Below are positions 37,917 through 49,900 of a stretch of DNA of 64,000 nucleotides, piece by piece. The stretch is taken from assembly GCA_949152475.1 (NCBI GenBank), contig OX424568.1:23845667-23909666 (forward strand), given 5' to 3'. Position numbers and translations under genes: made by a program. Within the stretch, counting starts at the first letter, position 1. Every line of letters starts with the position of its first letter. Below the pieces are notes generated by a model that was not told the origin of the DNA, did not search any database, and saw nothing but the letters and a program-made list of their open reading frames with translations. The stretch comes from Terebella lapidaria (taxonomy: Eukaryota > Annelida > Polychaeta > Terebellida > Terebellidae).

Positions 37917-40900
37917 ATGTCTCACTTCAACCTTGAGAACGAGATTTACGAAGCGACCCGTCTGGATGTCCCCCTGGAGCGGGGCCCACTGGCACGATGG
38001 CAGAGAAAGGCTCTGGAGGCTGGCGTCAAATCCCTATCACTTGATGGTATATGTAACATTAATATATTAGATTGCCTTATTGGTCCTATCTGTTGATTCT
38101 GTTCAGGTCTATGTGTAATGATGTGTGGTAGATATTTTGATGTACATACCAAATGTTTCATACAGCGGGCCTGAATCTCTCTGGCCTGTCAGGACCACGA
38201 TCCGGAGCTTTGACGGCCAAGACACCAAGAACTCCCCTCAGCTCACGAACCCTCACCGACAAACGACTATTAGGTCGGTATCCATGCCAACAAGCAAACT
38301 ATGATAACTATCCATTTTATAAAATATCGCTACTGCATCAGCATTTCATAAATATGCACTAAATTAATACTTCCAAATTTAGCTTGAACTGAATATATAA
38401 ATATGAGACACAAAAGATAATCATGATGATGTTTATACTATAATATGCTGCATAATAAGGTATTACATATACATGGAGGGTTTTGTGCTTAGCAGTTCCA
38501 GGGCGGACTCCGGGTTGCAAAACACCAGGTCAAACTCCAGGCAAAAGCTCGGGGACCCCAGTCAAAACGCCCAACAAGAGTCGCAAGCCTCTGTCGAGTA
38601 AAACTCCCAATAAGAGCAACCCCTCCACTCCTCATCTAAGTCAAGACAGGTCCGTGATACACAAATCGTATAGCAATCAGAAATGGAAGCCTTTACTAGT
38701 AACTTGTTTAGCATGTTTAGCGGCAAATCTTCCTATATATAATTGTTAACTTCATTTTTGCATTCTGACATATTCATTCAATGTCCTACCTCTATATAAA
38801 CACCTTTTGGGAAATCTTGCTCTGGCATGCAGGGATAGAAGTTATCTGGTATCCTAACCCTGCTCCACGGCTGAACCTGCATTTTCGATCGATGTTTTAA
38901 CAGTAGGTTCAGCCATGTAGGTTTTTTCTCTGAAGCCGGAACTCATCACTGACATCAGACGATTTTGACACTTCGATTCAAGTGCGTGTAAAGAATTGTC
39001 ACGCGTGAAATATGATGCAGATTGGTTTAAACTGACTTTTATGACATCAAAAGAGTGACATGTCATCGATTCAGAGGGTGTAAAATGTGAAAACAAAGCA
39101 GTGCAATTTAGCGCGTTCATTTTGTTTATTTTCCAACCTTTCAAGATAGCATTTCAAGATAATGTTTTAGTGTATGGGAGAAATGTTTTTGGGGTCTGGT
39201 GCATATTACATGTACCACGAAATGTTTTTAGTGTATGGGAGAAGTGTTTCTGGGGACACGGAAGGCCTATAGTGCACGGGAAAATGTTTTTAGTGTATGG
39301 GAGAAATGTTTTTGGGGACACGAAATGTTTTTAGTGAATGGGAGAAGGCTTATAATATACGGGAAAATGTTTCTGGCGACACGGAAGGCTTATAGTGTAC
39401 GGGAAAATGTTTTTATTGGATAGGAGAAATGTTTTTGGGGACACAAAATGTTTTTAGTGTATGTGAAAAATGTTTTTGGGGACACGAAATGTTTTGAGTG
39501 TATGGGAGAAATGTTTTTAGGGACACGGAAGGCTTATAGTGTACGGTAAAATGTTTTAAGTGTCTGGGAGAAATGTTTTTGGGGACACGAAATGTTTTTA
39601 GTATGGGAGAAGGCTTATAGTACATGTATACGGGAAAATGTTTTTAGTGTATGGAAGAAATGTTTTTGGGGACAAGGAAGGCTTATAGTGTACGGGAAAA
39701 TGTTTTCAGTGTTTGGGAGAAATGTTTTTGGGGACACGAAATGTTTTTAGTGTATGGGAGAAAAGCTTATAATATACGGGAAAATGTTTCTGGGGACACG
39801 GAAGGCTTATAGTGTACGGGAAAATGTTTTTAGTGTATAGGAGAAATGTTTTTGGGGACACGAAATGTTTTTAGTGTATGGGAGAAATGTTTTTGGGGAC
39901 ACGGAAGGCTTATAGTGTACGGGAAAATGTTTTTAGTGTATGGGAGAAATGTTTTTGGGGACACGGAAGGCTTATAGTGTACGGGAAAATGTTTTTAGTG
40001 TATGGGGGAAATGTTTTTGGGGACACGAAATGTTTTTAGTGTATGGGAGAAATTTTTGGGGGGACACGAAATGTTCTTAGTGTATGGGAGAAGGCTTATA
40101 GTATACGGGAAAATGTTTTTAGTGTATGGGAGAAATGTTTTTGGGGACACGGAAGGCTTATAGTGTACGGGAACATGTTTTGAGTGTATGGGAGAAATGT
40201 TTTTGGGGACACGGAAGGCTTATAGTGTACGGGAAAATGTTTTTAGTGTCTGGGAGAAATGTTTTTGGGGACACGGAATGTTTTTAGTGTCTGGGAAAAA
40301 ATGATAATTGATTGTTTAGTAGAACAAACTAGGTGTTTTTTTTTTCGAGTATTCACTCAAAGAGTAATTGCAATTTAATTCCACGGACGCACAACTTCGC
40401 ACTTCACGGTCAATTAATTGGCGGAACATTTTGTGACAGAAGAATGACTGTGACAAACAGTCGTTGTTATAAAAAAGAAAAGAGAAACGCGACCAAAGAA
40501 GACAAGAACACAACCTCGTTTCTGATTTGAATGTTGATCTTGGTTTTACTCATATAAAGATTTGTTGTTTTTGTTTTATCCCAATAAATTTGTGATTGTA
40601 ATGGGCAATGAAGGAAAAGAATAAATAAACACAGCACCATTTGTGAATGTCTTAGGCTATATTTTTCTTGTTTTTAACCTTAACCCAATATCGATTTGTA
40701 TGTGAAAGGCAATAAACACAATGCAACAAAGGAAAACAACGAACACAATACTTTTTATTAATAGTTTAATGCGATCATGGCATGCATTGGCCCACATCTA
40801 TTGGTTTTAATCACATCAATAATCACATCATAAATCTTCTCTTTTGCTTTTTGTAAGCTACACTTCCAAATACGTTTGCAAATTCAATATATAATAATAC

Positions 40901-43900
40901 ATATGTCATCATCGAGTATTCATACAGACGCTACCCTAAAAACATCAACCTAGCAAGAACGAAATTCACAGTTTTTGGCCACCTCAAGATGGCGATGACA
41001 CACTTGTTTACCGGTCATTAAAAACACTTGAGCGGCGCCAGTATTGTATGAAAATACTACTTTTTGGGCGTATATACGAATCATTTCAACTATTCGACCA
41101 TTTTCCATAGTTATCTAAGTTTTTTGGGCTTTATCAAGTAGGAAAACCGTACACGAAAAACATTTCACAAGTCCCCAAAAACATCACTAACGAGACAATC
41201 AGAGATCAGGTCAATTATTGATTTTTACATTTTCCGTTGCCATGGCAACAGTTTTTGTCCGATTTTGACCAGATTCGAGGAGGACCGAGCCACTGAGATA
41301 CCGCTAAGTTTCATGTTGATCGGACCATTCTCCTTTGAGATATGCGCGCGGACAGACAGACAAACAGACAGACAAACGGACAGACCCAATTACAATACCC
41401 TCTGCCCCTATCGGGGCGAGGGTAAAAACGTGTATTACTGGGACCCATGCTGCAGTGCGCATGCGCAGTAGACCATCTAGTCAACTTGGGAGAATGAGAG
41501 AATTGATCTTTATTTTTCTATCGGATTATCCAATGAAAGCAATTCATATGTTTCTTTTTTTCATCGAATAATATAATAATTTGATCCATATTCCTCTGAA
41601 AACATCGTCGTGATAATGCCACGCAGTTGTCACGTTTCAACACAGTTTCAGACACGCCCACTTCTTACCCATGATTCTCTGCGAATCTCGCGTGAGTGCC
41701 ATGGCAAAATGGCGAGAGGGGGTTTCAGCGATGAAATGATGAAGACCCAATGACAACCAACAGGTCTCAGCTGGGTCTCTCGAAAAGACCCAACGGAGCA
41801 CAGCCAGGAGCATTTGTTTTGTCATTACATGTGACACAATGGGACACTCATCATTTCATCTTTCCAACTGACCCAGTGGGAACCTGACCCAGTCAGACAT
41901 TCATCGCTTCATCATTTCACCTGACCCAGTGGGACACTCATCATTTCATCCTTTCAACTGCCCCAGTGGGAACCTCACCCAGTTAGACATTCATCGCTTC
42001 ACCATTTTACCTGAATAAGTGGGACACTCATTTCATCCTTTCAACTGACCCAGTGGGAACCTGACCCAGCCAGACATTCATCGCTTCATCATTTAACATG
42101 ACCCAGTGGGACACTCATCATTTCATCATTTCAACCGACCCAGTGGGAACCTGATCCAGTCAGACATTCATCATTTCATCATTAGGGCATTTCGGCACGA
42201 AATGTCCTTATGGTTTTGTCAGAATTTTTTTTTTTTTTTTTTTTTCTTTTTTTTTTTTCATTTTTTTTTTTTTTTTTTTTTTTCACTTTTCGGTTTCCGG
42301 ACGATAACTTAAGAACGCCTTGACGAATCTTCGAGAAATTTTCACCAGTTATCACATATATAACATAGATGAACCCTATTGTTTTGGAGCCGGCTTCGAG
42401 GTCCGGTTAGTCCGTGAGGATGAATTTTGAGTCAAATGGTTTCCGGATGATAACTCGAAAAGTACTTGGGCTACCATTCTGAAACTTGACATATATGTTG
42501 ATATAGTGTCGCAGAGGAGCCCTATCGATTACGGGGTCAATACCTTGAACGACCTTTGACCCAAGGGCCAAAAACAATTTTGATGAGTCATCCTTGAGGC
42601 TCATTGCATATCTCGGAAACGTTGCGTCGTAGAGCGAAACGGACGTTATTTTCGGACTCGTTGACCTAGACAAACATGTCTCAGGGGTATTATGGATGAA
42701 CTTTGACCTTGACCCAATTTTTTTTCGCCGAGTCGGCATTTTTCGTTTCCTTCGATATCTCGGAAATGGTGTGTCGTAGAGCGAAACGGACGTCATTTTC
42801 GGACTCGTCGACCTAGACAAACATGTCTTAAGGGTATTACAGATGACCTTTGACCTTGACCTTGAATTTTTCTGCCGAGTCGGCATTTTTCGTTTTCGTC
42901 GATATCTCGGAAACGGTGCGTCGTAGAGCGAATCGGACGTTATTTTCGGACTCGTCACCCTAGACAAACATGTCTAAGGGTTATTATGGATGAACTTTGA
43001 CCTTGACCCGAAATGTTTTTGCCGAGTCGACATTTTTCGTTTTCTTCGATAACATGGAAACGGTGCATCGTAGAGCGAAACGGACGTTATTTTCGGACTC
43101 GTCGACCTAGACAGACATGTCTAAATTGTATTATGGATGAACTTTGACCTTGACTGGAAATTTTTTTGCCGAGTCGGCATTTTTCATTTTCGTCGATATC
43201 TCGGGAACGGTGCGTCATAGAGCGAAACGGACTTTATTTTTGGATTCGTCACCCTAGACAAACATGTCTAAAGGGTATTATGGATGAACTTTGACCTTGA
43301 CCGGAAATTTTTTTGCCGAGTCGGCATTTTTCGTTTTCTTCGATATCTCGGAAATGGTGCGTCGTAGAGCGAAACGGACGTTATTTTCGAACTCATGGCA
43401 CTAGACAAACATGTCTAAGGGGTATTATGGATGAACTTTGACCTTGACCTGAAATTTTTTTGCCGAGTCGGCATTTTTCGTTTTCGTCGATATCTCGGAA
43501 ACGGTGCACCGTAGAGCGAAACGGACGTTATTTTCGGACTCGTCGACCTAGACAAACATGTCTAAAGGGTATTATGGATGAACTTTGACCTTGACCCGAA
43601 TTTTTTTTGCCGAGTCGGCATTTTTCGTTTTCTTCAATATCTTGGAAATGGTGTGTCGTAGAGCGAAACGGACGTTATTTTCGGACTCGTCACCCTAGAT
43701 AAACATGTCTGAAGGGTATTATGGATGAACTTTGACCTTGACCCGAAATTTTTTTGCCGAGTCAGCATTTTTCGTTTTCTTGGATATCTCGGAAACGGTG
43801 CATCGTAGACCGAAACGGACATTATTTTCGGACTCGTCGACCTAGACAAACATGTCTTAAGGGTATTAGGGATGACCTTTTACCTTGACCTTGAATTTTT

Positions 43901-46900
43901 CTGCTGAGTCGGCATTTTTCGTTTTCTTCGATATCTCGGAAACGGTTTGTCATAGAGCGAAACGGTCGTTATTTTCGGACTCGTGACACTAGGCAAATAT
44001 GTCTTAGGGGTATGTTGAGTCAACTTGATCCGTCGTCTTGGATTGAAATGGATGTATCTACATAATCATTTTGGCTGCAGAGTTGTCAGTAATAAACAGT
44101 TCACCTGTGATTGTGTTGTGTATCGAAATGCCCCAAGGCCTCTAGGCCTTCACGTCTAGTTTTACATGACCCAGTCAGACATTCATCATTTCATCATTTT
44201 ACATGACCCAGTGGGACACTCATCATTTCATCCTTTCAATTGACCCAGTGGGAACCTCATCATTTCATCATTCCAACTGACCCAGTGGGAACCTGACCCA
44301 GTCAGACATTCATCGCTTCATCATTTTACATGACCCAGTGGGACATTCGTCATTTCATCCTTTTTACTGACCCAGTGGGAACCTGACCCAGCCAGACATT
44401 CATCACTTCATCATTTTACCTGACCCAGTGGGACACTCATCATTTCATCCTTTCAGCTGACCCAGTGGGAACCTGACCCAGCCAGACATTCATCACTTCA
44501 TCATTTAACATGACCCAGTGGGACACTCATCATTTCATCATTTCAACCACCCCAGTGGGAACCTGATCCAGTCAGACATTCATCATTTCATCATTTTACA
44601 TAATCCAGTGGGACATTCGTCATTACATCATTTTACATGACCCAGTGGGACACTCATCAATTCATCCTTTCAACCGACCCAGTGTGAACCTGACCCAATC
44701 AGACATTCATCGCTTCATCATTTTACATGACCCAGTGGGACACTCATCATTTCATCCTTTTAACTGACCCAGTGGGAACCTGACCCAGCCAGACATTCAT
44801 CGCTTCATCATTTTACATGAGCCAGTGGGACACTCATCACTTCATCCTTTCGAATGACTCATATTGGGAACCTGACCCAGTCAAAAATTCATCGCTTCAT
44901 CATTTTACCTGACCCAGTGGGACACTCATCATTTCATCCTTTCAACTGACCCAGTGGGAACCTCATCATTTCATCATTCCAACTGACCCAGTGGGAACCT
45001 GACCCAGTCAGACATTCATCGCTTCATCATTGTATCCCCCGAACAAAGTTCGGCGGATACTATGGATTTACGATCGTCGCGCCGCGTCCGCGTCCGCAGA
45101 CACTTTCTTGTGAACGCGCTGCAGCTTGCAAATATGAACCGATTTTGATAATATTTCATATGGACATGTCTTATGGTGAGATCTGGACACCTATCGATTT
45201 TGGTTGCCATAGCAACCAAAATAGCCGATTGGCGTAACATTTTGTGCTCAAATTAGCCTGTTTAACACACATGGTGAACGCTCTACGGGTGGGAGTTTTC
45301 AATGAATGATGATGAAATCGCACAGGCTCAATGAGAAAGACCATCACACGAAACCTATTGTTTTTCAGAATGATCGAATAAATATTAATAAGTTTGAGAG
45401 GTTAACTTATTACGACAATTAAAATACCTACTTAGACATGTGTGATCACTCCAATAACCTATGAAAGCAAATTGCACTGGATTCTTGTTCAGAATACAGA
45501 ACTGATGTTTTTGGTGAAAACAGAACAATATTACTGAATAAGTTAACATTGGTTTTACTAGTTAAGTCTATTATTGACCACAATAAAAATAGTTAAGACG
45601 AGAAACATTTATTATTGAGCTCAACAAGGTAAAGGTTTTGTCCAGTACAGATTTCACAGGTGTAACCGAATAAGTTAATATTATTTTTACTAGTTAAGTC
45701 TATTATTGACCACAATAAAAATAGTTAAGACAAGAAACATTTATTATTGGGCTCAACAAGGTAAAGCTTCTTTGCAGTAGAGATTTCATGGCTGTAGCCA
45801 AATAAGTTAACATCATTTTCACTAGTCAAGTCTATTATTGACCACAATAAAAATAGTTAAGACAAGAAACATTTATTATTGAGCTCAACAATTTAAAATT
45901 TTTGTCCAGTAGAGATTTCATGGGTGTAACCGGATAAGTTAACATTATTTTTATGTTATTTTAATGTCAATTTTTACTTCGAATTTCAACTTGAAACCAA
46001 GTTTGGCACATATTATGAATTAAAATTTAAACTATGGTTAAAAGTTGATCTGGCTCCAATTTCGTCATCTTGAAATGTAGTTTTGGTCAACTTTTACTTT
46101 GAATTTCAACTTGGAACCAAGTTTGGCACATAGTATGAGTTGAAATATAACTTATAGTGAAAAGTTCGATCTGCCTCCAATTTAGTCATCTCGCAACTTG
46201 GAACCAAGTTTGTCAAATATTCTGAGTTGAAATATAGCTTTAGGTGAAAACTTTTATCTGGCTGTAATTTCGTTATTTTTTTCGAACATGTCGAAATGGA
46301 AATTCGAATGCAGTGATTTTAGTGGTGATCTTGAATTCGATCTTCAATCAGCTTGAAAGGTTTCACACTCACAATGTACATCAGCGATATATTTGGGGCA
46401 ACAGGGATGATAGGGCTACGGGGGATACACCCAAGCGGTCGTAGGCGACCGGAAGCGTCTAGTTTAACATGACCCAGTGGGACACTCATCATTTCATCAT
46501 TTCAATCGACCCAGTGGGAACCTGATCCAGTAAGACATTCATCATTTCATCATTTTACATAACCCAGTGGGACACTCATCATTTCATCCTTTCAACTGAC
46601 CCAGTGGGAACCTCGTCATTTCATCATTCCAACTGACCCAGTGGGAACCTGACCCAGTCAGACATTCATCGCTTCATCATTTTACCTGACCCAGTGGGAC
46701 ACTCATCATTTCAACCGACCCAGTGGGAACCTGATCCAGTCAGACATTCATCATTTCATCATTTTACATGACCCAGTCAGACATTCATCATTTCATCATT
46801 TTACATGACTCAGTGGGACACTCATCATTTCATTATTTCAATTGACCCAGTGGGAACCTCATCATTTCATCATTCCAACTGACCCAGTGGGAACCTGACC

Positions 46901-49900
46901 CAGTCAGACATTCATCGCTTCATCATTTTACCTGACCCAGTGGGACACTCATCATTTCAACCGACCCAGTGGGAACCTGATCCAGTCAGACATTCATCAT
47001 TTCATCATTTTACATGACCCAGTCAGACATTCATCATTTCATCATTTTACATGACCCAGTGGGACACTCATCATTTCATCATTTCAACCGACCCAGTGGG
47101 AACCTGATCCAGTCAGACATTCATCATTTCATCATTTTACATGACCCAGTCAGACATTCATCATTTCATCATTTTACATGACCCAGTGGGACACTCATCA
47201 TTTCATCCTTTCAATTGACCCAGTGGGAACCTCATCATTTCATCATTCCAACTGACCCAGTGGGAACCTGACCCAGTCAGACATTCATCACTTCATCATT
47301 TTACATGACCCAGTGGGACATTCATCATTTCATCCTTTTAACTGACCCCGTGGGAACCTGACCCAGCCAGACATTCATTGCTTCATCATTTGACATGACC
47401 CAGTGGGACACTCATCATTTCATCATTTCAACTGACCCAGTGGGAACCTGACCCAGTGAAACATTCATCATTTCATCATTTTACATGGCCCACTGGGTCA
47501 TTCATCATTTCATCCTTTCAAATGACCCAGTGGGAACCTGAACCAGTCAGATATTCATCGCTTCATCATTTCCCTTGACCTAGTGGGACACTGATCATTC
47601 CATCCTTCCATCTGACCCAGTGGGAACTTCAGCCAGTCAGACATTGATTGCTTCATCATTAAGGTATTTCAGCAGATACGCCTTTACGGTTTTGTCAAAA
47701 AAAATTTTTTTTTTCGTTTTTTCTTCTTTCACAGCATTTTTCGTGAAAAATGCCGACACAGCATTTTTCCGACTGGACAAAAAAAATTCAGGTCAAGGTC
47801 AAAGTTCATCCCCAGTACCCCTTAAATATGTTTCACTCCGCCACAAGTCCAAAAATAACGTCTGTTTCGCTCCACGACGCACCGCTTCCGAGATATGCAT
47901 GAGAGCCACAAGGATGACTCAGCTAAAATTATTTCGAGCCCTAGGTCAACCGTCATTCGACGGATCACCCTCAAAATTAACAGTCTTCTTCCCTGGTGAT
48001 ATATGGACCTCCATGCAAAGTCCCACAGTCATTGCCATAATATTTTTTTAGTTATCATGTGGAACCAGAAATATTGATTTCATCCTCACGGACCTTACGG
48101 ACCCCGAAGCCAGCTCAAAAACAATAAGCTTTTTCTACACCTCATTTCTGACCAGCTGTGGAAATTTGGCAGATATATCAGGGCAAACTGAAATTATCGT
48201 GCGGAAACCAGAAAATGAAAGAAAAAGAGAATTTTTTTTTACAAAAGCATAAAGGCATTACTGGTGTCTGCCTTGAAAATGAAGCGATGAATGTCTGACT
48301 CCGTCAGGTTCCCACTGGGTCAGTTGAAATGAAATGATGAGTGTCCTACTAGGTCAAGTGAAATGATGAAGCAATGAACGTCTGGCTGGGTCAGTTGGAA
48401 TGATGAAATGATGAGGTTTCCACTGGGTCAGTTGAAAGGATGAAAAGATGAATGTCCCACTGGGTCATGTAAAATGATGAAATGATAAAGGCCTCATTGG
48501 GTCAGGTTCCCACTGGGTCAGTTGAAAGGATGAAAAGATGAATGTCCCACTGGGTCATGTAAAATGATGAAATGATAAAGGCCTCATTGGGTCAGGTTCC
48601 CACTGGGTCAGTTGAAAGGATGAAATGATGAGTGTCCCACTGGGTCATGTAAAATGATGAAGCGATGACTGTCTGGTTGGGTCAGGTTCCCACTGGGTCA
48701 GTTAAAAAGGATGAAATGATGAGTGTCCCACTAGGTCAAGTTAGAAATACATAAGACCAATGTATTTCTGGTCGAGTGAAATGATGAAGGGATGAATGTC
48801 TGATTGGGTCAGGTTCCCACTGGGTCAATTGAAAAGATGAAATGATGAGTGTCCCACTGGGTCAGTGTCCCACTGGGTCAAGTGAAATGATGAAGCGATG
48901 AATGTCTGACTGGGTCAGATTCCCACTGGGTCAGTTGAAAGTATGAAATGATGAGTGTCCCACTGGGTCAGATTCTCAGTAGGTATGTCAAATGATTAAG
49001 CGATGAATCTTTCCTCTTGCCAATGGTCATTCCTTCGAATTTAAATTAGGGGGACGGGGGTAGGCCGTATAGAGTTCTAGGGTTGGGTCAATTGATCACC
49101 ACGGCACTGGCACTGCTACTGACACACCATAGTAAACCGGAAATTACATTGTGAAAATGTATGATCCCGGAAGACAGTTTGCGGCCAGACCCAGTGGTAA
49201 CCCCGTTCGACCCAGCTGAGACATTGGTTCTCATTGGGTCTTCATCATTTCATCGCTGAAAGCGCTTATGAAAATGGCGGCAATATCAACACGAAGTTGG
49301 CAGATTTGACAGCTCGGGATATTTTGCTTGTTATTTACGATAAGTACACAGTATTTTCGTTTTTGCTCCAGAAAATGATTGCAAACCATTCCCTCTTGTG
49401 AATTACAGAGCTATATCCGGAATAAATGTCGTTTATTCCCGGCCCCTCAGGGCCGGGTATATGTGATTGTCGTTGACCTCACCCTATGTATCTCCTGTCT
49501 TCCGACTCTCTCGGACGACTCTCTTAGATTCAGCATACATTGGTGTTGGTTTCGCGAATTTGCAATAAAAGCTGAGAAAATTCCGCTAAACTGATTTAAA
49601 AACACTGCTAATATCACTGTACTAACAATAAGAATTTGAATGACAATGAGAAGTGCTGTTTCAAATTAGTTTTCGGCTGGTATTCGCAAGTGCAATTACC
49701 GATTCTCCTGCCGGTTATTTTGGAACTTCTCATATTTGAACCGCCCCAGATATAATCACTGCGTTATATAACTACGCCAACAAGTAATCACTAAGAATAT
49801 GTTGTATTGCAGCGACAGACAGTGATACATTAGGTGTAAGCATTTCAGAGAATAGTTTAAAATTATCTTTTCGAATTATTACAGTTGCATTAGGCCTGTT

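Larger units (their letters stand above)
41723..49261. repeat. 90-bp composite satellite domain bounded by inverted repeats
   Basis: The unit is about 37 + 16 + 37 bp, each module starting GACCCAGT: GACCCAGTGGGACACTCATC..., GACCCAGTGGGAACCT, and GACCCAGTCAGACATTCATC.... The array runs forward from ~41840 to 47660, with two large insertions, then in reverse orientation from 48281 to ~48990. The outer edges carry an inverted pair: TTTCAGCGATGAAATGATGA, continuing AGACCCAATGA, at 41723 and its reverse complement ending at 49261. The whole domain is inside CDC20 intron 3. Confidence 0.9.

Noticed and set aside
39413-39625. Frame giving repeated 'KTF..PKNIS' peptides
   Set aside because: Antisense reading of the 62-bp minisatellite.
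42407-42967. 186-codon minus-strand frame with repeated 'CLSRSTSPK' blocks
   Set aside because: It is the translation of the ~147-bp tandem units of rolling-circle-like element 1. The periodic peptide comes from the DNA repeat, not from a protein gene.
47620-48051. 143-codon plus-strand frame across the inverted element
   Set aside because: It begins in satellite and reads through the reversed repeat; no domain and no codon-usage support.
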